The notes: generated from the letters alone by a model not told the origin. Counted from the stretch's first letter, positions 52,313-62,521 are shown. The stretch: DNA of 64,000 nucleotides from Minwuia sp. (GCA_029210175.1 JARGPL010000043.1:124001-188000); one strand, 5' to 3'. Numbers and translations: made by a program.

Positions 52313-53608
52313 TCACCCGTTGTTCCTGATGCGGACGGAAAGCGCATGCGCTGTCAGGCCCTCGGCGTCGGCCAGTGTAGCCGCTGCCGGGCCGATACGG
52401 CGCAGGCTGTCGGCATCGCAACGCACGAAGGTCGTCCGTTTCATGAAGTCGAGCACATTCAGGCCGGACGAGAAACGGGCGCTGCGTGCGGTGGGCAGCA
52501 CATGGTTCGGTCCCGCCACATAGTCGCCGATGGCTTCCGGCGTGTAGCGACCCAGGAAAATCGCACCGGCATTGCGGACGCGGGCCATCAGGGCATCCGG
52601 GTCGCTGACCGCCAGTTCCAGATGTTCGGGCGCAATCCGGTCTATCAGGGCGGGCGCATCGTCCACGCTGTTCACCAGGATGATCGCGCCATGGTCCTGC
52701 CAGCTCTGCCGTGCCATGCCCGACCGGTCCAGCGTCTGCAGGTGGCTTTCCACCGCCTCGGCAACCCGATCAGCGAAGGTCGCGTCATCCGTGATCAGGA
52801 TGGCCTGCGCGGACACGTCATGTTCCGACTGCGACAGCAGATCGGCGGCAATCCAGGCTGGATCATTGTCACCGTCCGCCACCACCAGGATCTCGGACGG
52901 GCCGGCAATCATGTCGATGCCGACCTGGCCGAAGACCCGTCGCTTGGCGGCGGCGACGTAGGCATTGCCGGGGCCAACGATCTTGTCCACCGCAGCAACG
53001 GTCCCGGTGCCGTAGGCCAGGGCCGCCACAGCCTGTGCGCCGCCGAGGCGGTAGATCTCGCTGACACCGGCGCGGCGGGCCGCAGCGATGACCAAAGGAT
53101 TGATCTCGCCGTCAGGTGTCGGCACCACCATGGCCACGCGTTCCACCCCGGCCACCCGGGCGGGGATCGCGTTCATCAGCACGGAAGACGGGTAGGACGC
53201 GGTGCCGCCGGGCACGTACAACCCGACCGCGCCGATGGCGGTCCAGCGGGCGCCCAGTTCGACACCGTCCGCATCGGTGAAACGGTCATCCGACGGGCGC
53301 TGGCGGGCATGAAAGGCTTCGATGCGTCTGGCGGCAACATCCAGTGCTGCCAGGGTGTCCGCATCGCAGGCACCTTCGGCTGCTGCTATCTCATCGGCGG
53401 TGAACCGGAGGTCCTCTGCCGTCAGTTCAAGGCGGTCGAAACGCTGCGTGTAGCTGACCAGCGCGGCGTCGCCGTCACGGCGTACCGTCGCAATGATGTC
53501 GGCGACAACGGCGTCCACATCTTCCGACGTTTCCCGCTTGTCATCCAGCAGGGCGGCAAAAGCGCCTTCGAACCCCGGGTCCGCGCGATCAAGCCGCTTC
53601 AGCATCAA
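52313..53608 (-). CDS. hisD: Histidinol dehydrogenase
   Basis: Last enzyme of histidine biosynthesis, oxidising L-histidinol to histidine with two NAD+ and a zinc. The 431-residue protein has [20 protein letters not shown], the family signature region [20 protein letters not shown] and zinc ligands in SQSEHD and HVLPT. It overlaps hisG by 20 bases. Confidence 0.96.
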   Translation of the reverse strand: MMLKRLDRADPGFEGAFAALLDDKRETSEDVDAVVADIIATVRRDGDAALVSYTQRFDRLELTAEDLRFTADEIAAAEGACDADTLAALDVAARRIEAFHARQRPSDDRFTDADGVELGARWTAIGAVGLYVPGGTASYPSSVLMNAIPARVAGVERVAMVVPTPDGEINPLVIAAARRAGVSEIYRLGGAQAVAALAYGTGTVAAVDKIVGPGNAYVAAAKRRVFGQVGIDMIAGPSEILVVADGDNDPAWIAADLLSQSEHDVSAQAILITDDATFADRVAEAVESHLQTLDRSGMARQSWQDHGAIILVNSVDDAPALIDRIAPEHLELAVSDPDALMARVRNAGAIFLGRYTPEAIGDYVAGPNHVLPTARSARFSSGLNVLDFMKRTTFVRCDADSLRRIGPAAATLADAEGLTAHALSVRIRNNG

Positions 53609-54257
53609 CCGCCCTCCGGAACTGTTCGACCCAGCCCTGGATTTCGACAGGGCGGGTCTTCAGGGCGGTACGGTTGACGATCAGACGGCTGGTGATGTCG
53701 GCAATATGCTCCACCTCGACCAGTCCGTTTGCCTTCAGGGTCGATCCGGTGGATACCAGATCAACGATGCGACGACAGAGGCCGAGAGTCGGCGCCAGTT
53801 CCATGGCGCCATTCAGCTTGATGCATTCGGCCTGCACGCCACGCTTGGCGAAATGCTTTGCGGTGATGTGGGGGTACTTGGTGGCGACGCGCACGTGCGA
53901 CCAGCGCGATGGGTCATCAGTGCGCGACAGTTCGGCAGGCTCCGCCACGGCCATGCGGCAAAACCCGATTCCGAGGTCGATGGGCGCATAGATGTCGGAA
54001 TAGTCGAATTCCATCAGCACGTCGTATCCGGCGATTCCCAGGTGCGCGGCACCGAAGGCCACGAAGGTCGCCACATCGAACGAACGTACCCGGATGATCT
54101 CCACGCCCGGATGATTGGTGGCAAAGCGCAGCTGGCGCGACTTCGGATCATCGAAGGCGGCTTCCGGCTCAATCCCGGCGGCACGGACGAGGGGCATCGC
54201 CTCCTCCAGAATCCGTCCCTTGGGCAGGGCGATGACAAGCGGTTCGGTCGTGGTCAT
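53589..54257 (-). CDS. hisG: ATP phosphoribosyltransferase, short form
   Basis: First enzyme of histidine biosynthesis (222 residues). [20 protein letters not shown] opens the protein; [14 protein letters not shown] is the PRPP-binding loop. The C-terminal regulatory domain of the long form is absent, so it should need the HisZ partner for activity and feedback, and no hisZ lies in the window. It lies four bases after the DUF2948 gene. Confidence 0.95.
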   Translation of the reverse strand: MTTTEPLVIALPKGRILEEAMPLVRAAGIEPEAAFDDPKSRQLRFATNHPGVEIIRVRSFDVATFVAFGAAHLGIAGYDVLMEFDYSDIYAPIDLGIGFCRMAVAEPAELSRTDDPSRWSHVRVATKYPHITAKHFAKRGVQAECIKLNGAMELAPTLGLCRRIVDLVSTGSTLKANGLVEVEHIADITSRLIVNRTALKTRPVEIQGWVEQFRRAVDAEAA

Positions 54258-54261
54258 GGTG

Positions 54262-54771
54262 TCAGCTTTCGCTGTTGTGCGGGTCCGGTTCGTCGAGCCC
54301 GTGGTCAGGCTGGTTGGGCGTATACCAAGGCCGCCCCATATCGTCCATCAGCACGTCGATGCAGCCCACGTCCAGCCGCACGGTCATGCCGCCGGCGAAG
54401 TTGAGGGTCAGCTGTGCCGCCGGTGGGTCGCCCGCTTCCGCGGTGATGGACAGCAGTTCGAGCACTGTCTCCGCGTCCAGCGCTGCCAGTCCCTGCGCCT
54501 GAACCCGTGTCACGTCATTGATCTGGACCCCGGCGCGGATCCGGCTGCCGCCCATTTCGTTCAGGCGTTCATCTTCCCAGCGGTATCGGTTGCTGACGAA
54601 AGCGAACCGCCGTCGCACCTTCTGGTATCCCAGATCGCCGCGTTTGACGGTCGCGCTGACCATCGCGGCGCTCAACGCGGACAGATCATCTGCCTCGACC
54701 GCATGCAGATGCAGCCGCGGCAGCGGTTCGCCCTGCTCATTCCTGCGTTTCATCAGATTATCCGTTCTCAC
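54262..54771 (-). CDS. DUF2948 family protein
   Basis: A 169-residue conserved alphaproteobacterial protein of unknown function. [40 protein letters not shown] and FNRYRWE-like [14 protein letters not shown] mark the family. It sits between murA and hisG as usual. ATG 54771 or an internal ATG six codons on are both possible starts. Confidence 0.9.
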   Translation of the reverse strand: MRTDNLMKRRNEQGEPLPRLHLHAVEADDLSALSAAMVSATVKRGDLGYQKVRRRFAFVSNRYRWEDERLNEMGGSRIRAGVQINDVTRVQAQGLAALDAETVLELLSITAEAGDPPAAQLTLNFAGGMTVRLDVGCIDVLMDDMGRPWYTPNQPDHGLDEPDPHNSES

Positions 54772-54782
54772 CCTTCATCGGA

Positions 54783-56045
54783 TCACTCCTTGACCCGCTC
54801 GACATCGGCACCGCAGGCCACCAGCTTGGCCTCCAGCCGCTCATAGCCCCGATCCAGATGATAGACGCGATTGACCCGCGTTTCACCCTCTGCGGCCAGT
54901 CCGGCCAGAACCAGTGACACGGATGCCCGCAGGTCGGTCGCCATCACGGGCGCGCCCTTCAGGCCGGGAACCCCGCGCACCAGGGCGGAACCGCCGTGCA
55001 CGTTGATGTTCGCCCCCATGCGGCCCAGTTCGGGGACATGCATGAAACGGTTCTCGAAGATGGTTTCGGTGATCATTGCCGCGCCATGGCTGATCGACAT
55101 CAGCGCCATGATCTGCGCCTGCATGTCGGTGGGGAAGCCCGGATAGGGTTGCGTCATCACGTCCACACCCAGAATACCAGCACCGTTGCGACGCACGCGA
55201 ATGCCTTCCGGCAGATTGTCGATGGTCGCTCCGGCGCGGGAAATCGGTTCCATGATGGCTTCCACCGTTTCCGGATCTGCACCGGCCAGCAGGATGTCGC
55301 CCCCGGTGATGGCAGCGGCCACGGCAAAGGTGCCGGTCTCGATCCGGTCCGGCAGGACGCGATGGCTGGCACCATGCAGTCTGTCCTTGCCGTGCACGGT
55401 CAGACGATCCGTACCGCGCCCTTCGATCTCAGCACCCATGGCGACCAGCAGGTCGATCAGATCGGCGATCTCCGGCTCCCGCGCCGCATTCTCCAGCACC
55501 GTTGTGCCATCGGCCAGCACCGCCGCCGTCAGCAGGTTCTCCGTTGCCCCCACCGACACGGTGGGCATGTTGATCTTTGCACCTCTCAGGCCCTGCGGCG
55601 CGCTGGCCTTCATGTATCCGCCATCGATCTCGATCTGGGCACCCATCGCCGTCAGGCCTTCGATATGGATATTCACCGGGCGGGTGCCGATGGCGCAGCC
55701 GCCGGGCAGGGATACCGTGGCCTCCCGCTCCCGCGCCAGCAGGGGACCCAGCACCAGCACACTCGCCCGCATCTTGCGCACGATGTCGTAATGCGCGGTG
55801 GTGCTGGTGATGTCAGACGTATGCAGATGCCAGGTGCCGCCTTGCCTGTCGGTGGCCACGGTGCCATGGCCTCGCAGCAGGGCGGTCATCGTGGCGATAT
55901 CCATCAGATCGGGGACGTTGGACAGGATCACCGGTTCATCCGTCAGCAGGGTCGCAACCATCAGGGGCAGGGCGGCATTTTTCGCGCCACTGATCGCGAT
56001 GGTGCCGGTGAGCGGCTTGCCGCCCCGGATGAGAATGCTGTCCAT
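54783..56045 (-). CDS. murA: UDP-N-acetylglucosamine 1-carboxyvinyltransferase
   Basis: First committed enzyme of peptidoglycan synthesis, adding enolpyruvate to UDP-GlcNAc; target of fosfomycin. The 420-residue protein has the N-terminal [20 protein letters not shown] and [13 protein letters not shown], and [15 protein letters not shown] with catalytic Cys117 (Cys rather than the resistant Asp). Later TEDPGFPTD-like [18 protein letters not shown] and [11 protein letters not shown] are typical. It lies 11 bases upstream of the DUF2948 gene. Confidence 0.96.
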   Translation of the reverse strand: MDSILIRGGKPLTGTIAISGAKNAALPLMVATLLTDEPVILSNVPDLMDIATMTALLRGHGTVATDRQGGTWHLHTSDITSTTAHYDIVRKMRASVLVLGPLLAREREATVSLPGGCAIGTRPVNIHIEGLTAMGAQIEIDGGYMKASAPQGLRGAKINMPTVSVGATENLLTAAVLADGTTVLENAAREPEIADLIDLLVAMGAEIEGRGTDRLTVHGKDRLHGASHRVLPDRIETGTFAVAAAITGGDILLAGADPETVEAIMEPISRAGATIDNLPEGIRVRRNGAGILGVDVMTQPYPGFPTDMQAQIMALMSISHGAAMITETIFENRFMHVPELGRMGANINVHGGSALVRGVPGLKGAPVMATDLRASVSLVLAGLAAEGETRVNRVYHLDRGYERLEAKLVACGADVERVKE

Positions 56046-56144
56046 GGTTCACCGTCCAAGAGTCTGAGGTCACAGCGGGCCTGCCGTCGCATGAATCGCC
56101 CGAGCGCAGGATTTCCCGCACAAATCAGGCGATTCCGCGGCAGG

Positions 56145-56294
56145 TCAATGCTTTTCGGTGTTCTTTATCGCGCCTGCCGGGCGATCTTCGGGCTTCCGGG
56201 CCGCGCGACGGCGTTTCAGATTGTCGCGCAGCCGGGCGGCGAGGCGTGCCTGTTTCTCGGCTTCCAGCTCTGCCTTGGTCTTCTGCTCGGCCAT
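56145..56294 (-). CDS. Short basic helical protein, unknown function
   Basis: A 49-residue protein (MAEQKTKAELEAEKQARLAA, then RLRDNLKRRRAARK and a KNTEKH end), very rich in Lys, Arg, Glu and Ala, probably one helix. ATG 56294 has GGAGACGGGT upstream, and a frame of similar Arg-rich peptides is common upstream of murA in alphaproteobacteria as I recall. It might bind nucleic acid or ribosomes; that is only suggested by charge. Confidence 0.6.
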   Translation of the reverse strand: MAEQKTKAELEAEKQARLAARLRDNLKRRRAARKPEDRPAGAIKNTEKH

Positions 56295-56410
56295 GGTTAC
56301 CCGTCTCCGCTGCTGCAGTCATATCTATGCCTGCGTCGCGTGCGCCGCAAGCTTGACGAAGGGACATGGACCATGGCCGATTATGCTGCGGGCAACATGA
56401 GGGCGATCCG

Positions 56411-56914
56411 ATGACAACTGCCGAACAGATCCGCGAGATGCTGGCGATGCAATCGCATCCGGAAGGTGGCTGGTTCGCCGAGATTTTCCGATCGGATGAC
56501 CAGCTGACCGCGGAGGCGTTGCCGCCGGGCTATTCCGGGCCGCGTGCCGTTTCAACGGCGATCTACTACATGCTTGAAGGGGCTGCGATCTCCACCCTGC
56601 ATCGGTTGCGATCGGATGAGATATTTCATTTCTATCTGGGCGATCCGGTGGAACAGCTCTGGCTGCTGCCAGACGGCAGTCATCGGACCGTCACCATCGG
56701 CAATGATCTGGCTGCCGGTCAGCGACCGCAGGTGGTGGTCCCGGGCAACGTATGGCAGGGTGCGCGGATGATGAATGGTCAGGGCTTTGCACTGCTGGGA
56801 ACGACCGTAGCGCCGGGGTTCGATTTCGACGATTTCGAGATTGGCAGCAGGTCAGAACTGACTGCCGCCTGGCCCGAAGCCGAGGCCCTGATCCGCCACC
56901 TGACACACGCTTGA
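56411..56914 (+). CDS. Cupin_5 (DUF985) family protein
   Basis: A 167-residue cupin. [20 protein letters not shown] at the start and [20 protein letters not shown], then [15 protein letters not shown] and [12 protein letters not shown], are family hallmarks. Members are related to RmlC-like sugar epimerases or metal cupins; the exact role is unknown. It is followed 13 bases later by phhB. Confidence 0.88.
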   Translation: MTTAEQIREMLAMQSHPEGGWFAEIFRSDDQLTAEALPPGYSGPRAVSTAIYYMLEGAAISTLHRLRSDEIFHFYLGDPVEQLWLLPDGSHRTVTIGNDLAAGQRPQVVVPGNVWQGARMMNGQGFALLGTTVAPGFDFDDFEIGSRSELTAAWPEAEALIRHLTHA

Positions 56915-56927
56915 GAAGAGGCAACCG

Positions 56928-57218
56928 ATGGCCGAGAAACTGACAGATTCCGAACGTGCCGAGGCCCTGGCCAGCATTGCTGAATGGTCGATGGTCGACG
57001 GGCGTGACGCCGTCACCCGGACGTTCCAGTTCAAGGATTTCAATGCTGCATTCGGGTTCATGACCCGCGTGGCGCTGAAGGCCGACAAGATGGATCACCA
57101 TCCCGAATGGTTCAATGTCTACAACCGGGTGGAAGTCACCCTGTCGACCCATGACGCGGGCGGCCTGACGGCACTGGACATCAGGCTCGCCCGTTTCATG
57201 GATGGTGTTGCAGGATAG
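56928..57218 (+). CDS. phhB: 4a-hydroxytetrahydrobiopterin dehydratase
   Basis: A 96-residue pterin carbinolamine dehydratase that recycles the cofactor of aromatic amino acid hydroxylases, or acts in molybdopterin metabolism. The signature [20 protein letters not shown] (His-His-Pro-Glu-Trp) and [12 protein letters not shown] are complete. No phenylalanine hydroxylase is nearby. It is convergent with the cupin at 57245. Confidence 0.94.
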   Translation: MAEKLTDSERAEALASIAEWSMVDGRDAVTRTFQFKDFNAAFGFMTRVALKADKMDHHPEWFNVYNRVEVTLSTHDAGGLTALDIRLARFMDGVAG

Positions 57219-57244
57219 GCTGGTGAGCGCCCGTAGAGCCGGGT

Positions 57245-57748
57245 CTACCGGATCAGCCGGGTGACGAATTCCTCTCCCAGCGGCGTGGAGCGGTAGTGGT
57301 CCTTGCACTTTTCCAGCCGGGTGAAGACATCTTCATAATCGGTCTGGTTGCCATGTTCGTCGACGTACAGCAGCGGTCCGAAGTTGTGGAAGATCGTGGT
57401 CATGTGCCCCGCATCGCCCTTGCAGTAGAGCGTATGGGTCTCTCCCGCCGGTTCGTAGATGAACGTCCCCGGTCGTGCGATCCAGTCATGTTCGACGTAA
57501 CCCCATGATCCGTCGAGGGTATAGCCGGTCACTGGCGACGGATGGCGATGGCGGCTGACGATGCCGTCACCGCGGGCACGGACGGCGTTGACCCACATGC
57601 CCTGCAGCACGTTGAAGAACAGCGGGCGCAGCCAGACGTTTTCTGCGGTCTGCATCCAGACCATCTCGTCATCCAGATTGGCGTCCTCGACGATCTCGGC
57701 CGCCGCATCGGAGGGCAGGGGAATGGCCATCATGTTGGCTGCGTTCAC
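57245..57748 (-). CDS. Cupin dioxygenase-like protein (2,4'-dihydroxyacetophenone dioxygenase type)
   Basis: A 167-residue cupin. NVLQGMWVNAVRARGDGIVS with SRHRHPSPVTGYTLDGSWG (motif 1) and GTFIYEPAGETHTLYCKGD (motif 2) match the 2,4'-dihydroxyacetophenone dioxygenase group of iron cupins. GTG start at 57748 with AAGGAAG upstream. It is divergent from the STAS gene. Confidence 0.82.
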   Translation of the reverse strand: MNAANMMAIPLPSDAAAEIVEDANLDDEMVWMQTAENVWLRPLFFNVLQGMWVNAVRARGDGIVSRHRHPSPVTGYTLDGSWGYVEHDWIARPGTFIYEPAGETHTLYCKGDAGHMTTIFHNFGPLLYVDEHGNQTDYEDVFTRLEKCKDHYRSTPLGEEFVTRLIR

Positions 57749-57902
57749 GGCGATCTTCCTTTGCGGTGTTCAAACTCCCGCCATTTTCGGCTTACCGGAT
57801 GTCTTCTTGCAAGCCAGGCGGACCGGTTTGCATTGCCGCAGGGGTGCTGCTGGCCTTATGATCCGGCGAAGAGTGGATCGGGTGATGACAGGGTATTCCG
57901 CC

Positions 57903-58280
57903 ATGAAGGTGACGACGGCGAATTTCGGGGACGCAATCGTGGTCAGGGTGGCCGGGCGAATAGATCAGTCTTCGGCGGGTGACTTCCAGAAGGAACTGAT
58001 GACCCAGGTGGAAACGGCCATCGGCACCGAAAAGCAGGTCGTCGTTGACCTCTCCAAGGTGGATTACATCTCCAGTGTCGGTCTGCGCGCCCTGATGGTG
58101 GCCAACAAGCAGGCCAAGCCGAAGGGCGTGACCATCCGCATTGCGTCGATGCAGGAAGTGGTCAAGGAAGTCTTCACGATCAGTCACTTCGACAAGGTTT
58201 TCCCGACCTTCGAGGAAATGCCGAAGGCGCTGCAGGCCGTATCCGCCCTCGCCGCAGCGGCCTACACGGAAGAGGACTGA
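57903..58280 (+). CDS. STAS-domain anti-sigma factor antagonist
   Basis: A 125-residue SpoIIAA/RsbV-like protein. VTTANFGDAIVVRVAGRIDQ, then VVVDLSKVDYISSVGLRALM: Ser58 in DYISSVG aligns with the phosphorylated Ser of SpoIIAA. In partner switching it is phosphorylated by an anti-sigma kinase and dephosphorylated by a PP2C phosphatase such as the one encoded at 59249. ATG 57903 is chosen; ATG 57885 would add six residues. Six bases separate it from the metallo-hydrolase gene. Confidence 0.9.
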   Translation: MKVTTANFGDAIVVRVAGRIDQSSAGDFQKELMTQVETAIGTEKQVVVDLSKVDYISSVGLRALMVANKQAKPKGVTIRIASMQEVVKEVFTISHFDKVFPTFEEMPKALQAVSALAAAAYTEED

Positions 58281-58286
58281 GCGGCA

Positions 58287-59234
58287 ATGCGTATCCGTTT
58301 CTGGGGAACGCGCGGGTCAATCCCGACATCGATGAATGCCGACCACGTGCGCGACAAGATCAGCGCTGCGGTGAAAGCGGTGATCGAGGCCGGTGGCGAG
58401 ACGGATGCAGCCATCGACGCCCTGCCGTTCCACATGCGTGGCACCTACGGCGGTGAGAGTTCGTGCGTGCAGATCGAGACCGGTGGCCCCGAATACATCA
58501 TCTGTGACATGGGGTCGGGGTCGCGGCGGCTGGCGCTGAATGCCCTCGGCAAGCACGGCCCAGGGTCGCCGCAGGTCTACAATATCTTTCAGAGCCACGT
58601 GCACTGGGACCACATCATGGGGTTCCCGTTCTTCATCCCCGCTTTCATCCCCGGCAACGTGATCCGCATTCATGGCTGTCATGACGTTCTGGAAAAGGCC
58701 TACCGCCGCCAGCAGGACAATCCGAGCTTTCCCGTGCCCTTTGATTTCCTGGGCGCGACAATCGAGTTCGTGCAGCTGGAACCCGAGCAGACCTACGAGA
58801 TCGCGGGAACCACGGTCACCCCGTTCCGGCAATTGCATGCGGGCGATTCCTATGGCTATCGCTTCGAGAAGGATGGCAAGGTCGCGGTCTATTCGACGGA
58901 CTCCGAGCACAAGCTGGAAGACCAGGACGAGACCGATTACTTCGTGCGCTATTTCAAGGATGCGGACGCGGTCGTGTTCGACACCATGTATTCCCTGGCC
59001 GACGCGACGTCGCTGAAGGAAGACTGGGGTCATTCATCCAACATGGTGGCGGTGGAACTTTGCCAGATGGCGTCGGTGAAGACGCTTTGCATGTTCCATC
59101 ATGAACCGGTCTACAGCGATGCGCAGATCGATCAGGTCCTGGCCGAGACCCGCCGTTTCGAAGAGATATCGCGTGGTGACGGACAGCCGCTGCACGTGGT
59201 CGCGTCCTACGACGGGCTTGAAATCGAACTCTGA
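58287..59234 (+). CDS. MBL-fold metallo-hydrolase in partner-switch operon
   Basis: A 315-residue metallo-beta-lactamase-fold enzyme. MRIRFWGTRGSIPTS opens it; SHVHWDH supplies His104, His106, Asp108 and His109; further ligands are in LHAGDSYGYRF and MFHHEP. The RFWGTRGSIP opening is shared with phosphodiesterase-type (PhnP/ribonuclease-like) members, so cyclic-nucleotide or phosphodiester hydrolysis is possible. It sits between the STAS and phosphatase genes with gaps of 6 and 14 bases, so it is co-transcribed. Confidence 0.87.
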   Translation: MRIRFWGTRGSIPTSMNADHVRDKISAAVKAVIEAGGETDAAIDALPFHMRGTYGGESSCVQIETGGPEYIICDMGSGSRRLALNALGKHGPGSPQVYNIFQSHVHWDHIMGFPFFIPAFIPGNVIRIHGCHDVLEKAYRRQQDNPSFPVPFDFLGATIEFVQLEPEQTYEIAGTTVTPFRQLHAGDSYGYRFEKDGKVAVYSTDSEHKLEDQDETDYFVRYFKDADAVVFDTMYSLADATSLKEDWGHSSNMVAVELCQMASVKTLCMFHHEPVYSDAQIDQVLAETRRFEEISRGDGQPLHVVASYDGLEIEL

Positions 59235-59248
59235 GCGAGGGCGTCGAG

Positions 59249-61423
59249 ATGGCTGACCCCGCAACGGTGACGGACCCGGCCAGCGCCGCGAACCAGAACC
59301 CTGAAGATATCGGCCCGGACCTGCGTGGGTTTCGCGCCATCGTCGGTTTCTGGCGGGGCCGTGCGCTCGGACTTGTGGTCCTGGCCCTGTGTCTGATCAT
59401 CGATATCGCGTTCCTGACAGACAATCCGCTGCGGCGTGAACTGTATGACGTGTCACAGCAGCTGATGCCGCGTCCGGTGGAGAGTGATCTGCCTGTCATC
59501 GTGGCGATCGATGAACGCAGCATTGCCGAGATCGGACAGTGGCCATGGCCGCGAACCGTCGTTGCCGACCTGATCGACAGGATGGGGCAGGGTGGTGCGA
59601 TCACCATCGGGGTCGATGTACTGTTTCTGGATCCAGACCGCCAGTCACCGCGCCACATCACGGCCCGGATGGATGACCCGCCAGCCGGTGTGGTCAGTTA
59701 CCTGCAATCCCTGCCGGACTATGATGAAGAACTGGCTGCAACGATTGCGCAGTGGCCGGTGGTTCTGGGGCTGGGGGGCACCCGATCCCGTGCCGGGTTC
59801 AATGGGCCGGTCAGGGCGTTTCCCGTGGCATTCGCGGATCCGTCACTGAAGGATCTGCTGGTCACCTTTCCGGGGGCAGACCAGTCGGTGGAGCAGGTCT
59901 CACGATCGGCCACCGGCCAGGGCCTGCTGAACGCCATCGAAGACCCGGACGCGATCATCCGGCGCATTCCGGCGGTGGCGCTGGTGGATGGCCGCCCCGT
60001 GCCTGCGTTCGCGCTGGAAATGCTGCGGGTGGCGCTCGGCGGCTTGCTGACAGTGAAGGGGACGCCCGGGCGGATCGACGGGGTACAGGTCGGTGACTGG
60101 TTCGTACCGACGGAATCCGACGGCACCATCTACGTGCCGTTCTCGCCGCCCTTCGCCAGTCGCTATGTTTCCGCGGTCGACGTGCTGCGCGACGATGATG
60201 TTGCCCTGTCCCTCGAGGGCGCGATTGCCATGATCGGACTGACCGGGCAGGGCCTGGTCGATCTGCAGACATCACCCTTGCGCTTTCGCGCACCGGGGAT
60301 CGATGTGCATGCGCAACTGGTCGAGGCCATTCACGAGGAATACTATATCTCCCGCCCCGACTGGACGCGGTGGCTCGAACTCGCGGCGCTGATCGCGGTT
60401 GGTCTGATCTTCGTCTTTGTCGTGCCGGTGCTGCCATTGAAGGCCGGGGTGCCGCTGATCATCCTTGTACTGGCGCTGACGGTGGGCGGCGGGCTTGTTG
60501 CCTACGCCACGGAACGTGTCTTCGTCGATACCATCGGGGCGGCCGTGAGTGGCGTGATTACCGGTATCGCCATGCTGACGGTCACCCTGATGATCGCGAA
60601 TGCGCACCGCAAGGCACTGGGGCTGCACCTGCAGCGCCAGCGGGAGGAACGGGCGCGGCTGCAGGGTGAACTCGACGCGGCGCGGGAGATCCAGCTGGGC
60701 CTGCTGCCCGGCCTCGACACCCTGCCCGACATCAGTGCCCAGCTGTCACTGGCTGCGATGCTGGAACCGGCACGCGATGTGGGCGGCGACCTCTACGATT
60801 TCTTCATGATCGATGACGACCGGCTGTTCCTTTCGGTGGGTGATGTGTCCGGCAAGGGTGTCCCCGCCAGCCTGTTCATGGCCATTTCCAAGGCCCTCTG
60901 CAAGTCCGCAGTGCTGCGCGACATCGTGGAGATCGACGAGATCATGATGGCCGCGAATGCGGAGATCAGTCGCGAGAATCCGAACATGCTGTTCGTGACC
61001 CTTTTTGCCGGAATCCTGAACCTGCGTACGGGGCACCTGGACTATTGCAACGCCGGGCATGAACCGCCGCTGGTCTTCACACCGGGATCGGATGATATCC
61101 GTCTGATCGAAGGCGGCGGCGGCCCGCCGGTCTGCGTGATGGACGACTTCCCCTACATGGCCGACAGCGTCGATCTCGTGCCTGGTGAAATGGTGCTGAT
61201 CACCACCGACGGCATTGGCGAAGCGATGAACCATGACGGTGAACTGTATGGCAATGATCGCCTGTACGATCTGGTTCGGCGCTTGGGGTCGGATGCTGTA
61301 TCGGATGAACTGCAGGACACGCTCTATCGTGACGTGAAGGTGCACGCCGATGGTGCCCCCGCATCCGACGATATCACCATCATGGCGTTTCGCTGGATGC
61401 CGCCATCTCCAAACCGGGGTTGA
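59249..61423 (+). CDS. CHASE2-sensor PP2C/SpoIIE-type serine phosphatase
   Basis: A 724-residue inner-membrane sensor. One helix (~39-57) leads to a periplasmic CHASE2 domain (~62-370; VIVAIDERSIAEIGQWPWPR). Three helices (~373-450) and a short coiled coil (HLQRQREERARLQGELDAAR) connect to a cytoplasmic SpoIIE phosphatase domain (~475-720) with metal Asp residues in DVGGDLYDFF, VGDVSGKGVPASLF, TDGIGEAMNHDG and SDDITIMAF. It should dephosphorylate the STAS protein in response to an extracytoplasmic cue, as RsbU/SpoIIE do. Two genes upstream is that STAS partner. Confidence 0.93.
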   Translation: MADPATVTDPASAANQNPEDIGPDLRGFRAIVGFWRGRALGLVVLALCLIIDIAFLTDNPLRRELYDVSQQLMPRPVESDLPVIVAIDERSIAEIGQWPWPRTVVADLIDRMGQGGAITIGVDVLFLDPDRQSPRHITARMDDPPAGVVSYLQSLPDYDEELAATIAQWPVVLGLGGTRSRAGFNGPVRAFPVAFADPSLKDLLVTFPGADQSVEQVSRSATGQGLLNAIEDPDAIIRRIPAVALVDGRPVPAFALEMLRVALGGLLTVKGTPGRIDGVQVGDWFVPTESDGTIYVPFSPPFASRYVSAVDVLRDDDVALSLEGAIAMIGLTGQGLVDLQTSPLRFRAPGIDVHAQLVEAIHEEYYISRPDWTRWLELAALIAVGLIFVFVVPVLPLKAGVPLIILVLALTVGGGLVAYATERVFVDTIGAAVSGVITGIAMLTVTLMIANAHRKALGLHLQRQREERARLQGELDAAREIQLGLLPGLDTLPDISAQLSLAAMLEPARDVGGDLYDFFMIDDDRLFLSVGDVSGKGVPASLFMAISKALCKSAVLRDIVEIDEIMMAANAEISRENPNMLFVTLFAGILNLRTGHLDYCNAGHEPPLVFTPGSDDIRLIEGGGGPPVCVMDDFPYMADSVDLVPGEMVLITTDGIGEAMNHDGELYGNDRLYDLVRRLGSDAVSDELQDTLYRDVKVHADGAPASDDITIMAFRWMPPSPNRG

Positions 61424-61495
61424 GGCCACAAGGCAACACCTGCCACACTCGGTCTTTCAACGTCGTCATGACATGCAATCCGGGGGGGGAATCCC

Positions 61496-62521
61496 ATGCC
61501 AACGACACGACAGGTATCGCTCGCCAGCCGTCCAGAAACGGCTGTGCTGCCAGAGAATTTCATGATGCTGGACGCTGCAACGCCGCCGCTGGGTGACGGT
61601 GATGTTCTGGTCCGCCACATCTACATGTCGGTCGACCCCTACATGCGGGGGCTGATGAATGACGGTGGTGTGGCCTATGCGGCGGGCTTCGAGATCGGCA
61701 AGCCGCTGTTTGGCCGCGTGATCGGCGAGGTGGCGGAAAGCCGCAACGCAGACTTCCGCGAAGGCGACTTCGTCTACGGCATGCTGGACTGGGCCGAATG
61801 GTCGGTCGCGAAGGGGGGCGAGAGCCTGCGTCGCGTGGATCCGGCGCTTGCACCCCTGTCATACTTCCTTGGCACGCTCGGCTTTCCCGGTCTGACGGCC
61901 TATGTCGGCATGATGCTGATCGGCAAGCCGAAGGAAGGGGAGACGGTCTACGTTTCGGCGGCCTCCGGCGCGGTCGGGCAGGTCGCGGGTCAGCTTGCCC
62001 GCATCGCCGGTGCGCGGGTGGTCGGCAGTGCCGGATCGGATGAGAAGGTACGTTTCATCACCGGTGAATGCGGTTTTCACGATGGCTTCAACTATCGCAT
62101 TGCGCCGACGGTGCTGGAGGCGCTGCGTCTGCATTGCTCGGACGGCATCGACGTGATTTTCGAGAATGTGGGCGGGGAGAATCTGGACGCGGTGCTGGCG
62201 CACGCCAACCCGTTCGCGCGGATCGCGGTCTGCGGCATGATCAGCCAGTACAATCTGGCGGAGCCCTATCATCTGCGGCACGTGAAAGAGGTCGTGTCGA
62301 AGCGGTTGAACATGCAGGGCTTCGTGGTGCGCGACCATGCACACCTGATCGAGCAGTTCATCGAAGAAACGGCGGGCCACATCGCCGATGGTCGCATGGC
62401 CGTGGCCGAGGACGTGATGAACGGTCTCGACAACGCCCCCGCCGCCTTTATCGGTATGCTGGCAGGGGAGAATTTCGGCAAGCGCGTGATTCAGGTGGGG
62501 CAGGACCCCAACGCATTCTGA
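61496..62521 (+). CDS. NADP-dependent oxidoreductase, MDR superfamily (LTB4 dehydrogenase/CurA-like)
   Basis: A 341-residue zinc-free medium-chain reductase. YMSVDPYMRGLMNDGGVAYA, then GTLGFPGLTAYVGM, VSAASGAVGQVAGQLARIAG (NADPH site) and DVIFENVGGENLDAVLAH are family hallmarks. It reduces the double bond of alpha,beta-unsaturated ketones or aldehydes. Near-identical motifs occur in CurA and leukotriene B4 12-hydroxydehydrogenase; the substrate is not clear. The spacer of 72 bases before it ends in GGGGGGGGAATCCC. Confidence 0.92.
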   Translation: MPTTRQVSLASRPETAVLPENFMMLDAATPPLGDGDVLVRHIYMSVDPYMRGLMNDGGVAYAAGFEIGKPLFGRVIGEVAESRNADFREGDFVYGMLDWAEWSVAKGGESLRRVDPALAPLSYFLGTLGFPGLTAYVGMMLIGKPKEGETVYVSAASGAVGQVAGQLARIAGARVVGSAGSDEKVRFITGECGFHDGFNYRIAPTVLEALRLHCSDGIDVIFENVGGENLDAVLAHANPFARIAVCGMISQYNLAEPYHLRHVKEVVSKRLNMQGFVVRDHAHLIEQFIEETAGHIADGRMAVAEDVMNGLDNAPAAFIGMLAGENFGKRVIQVGQDPNAF

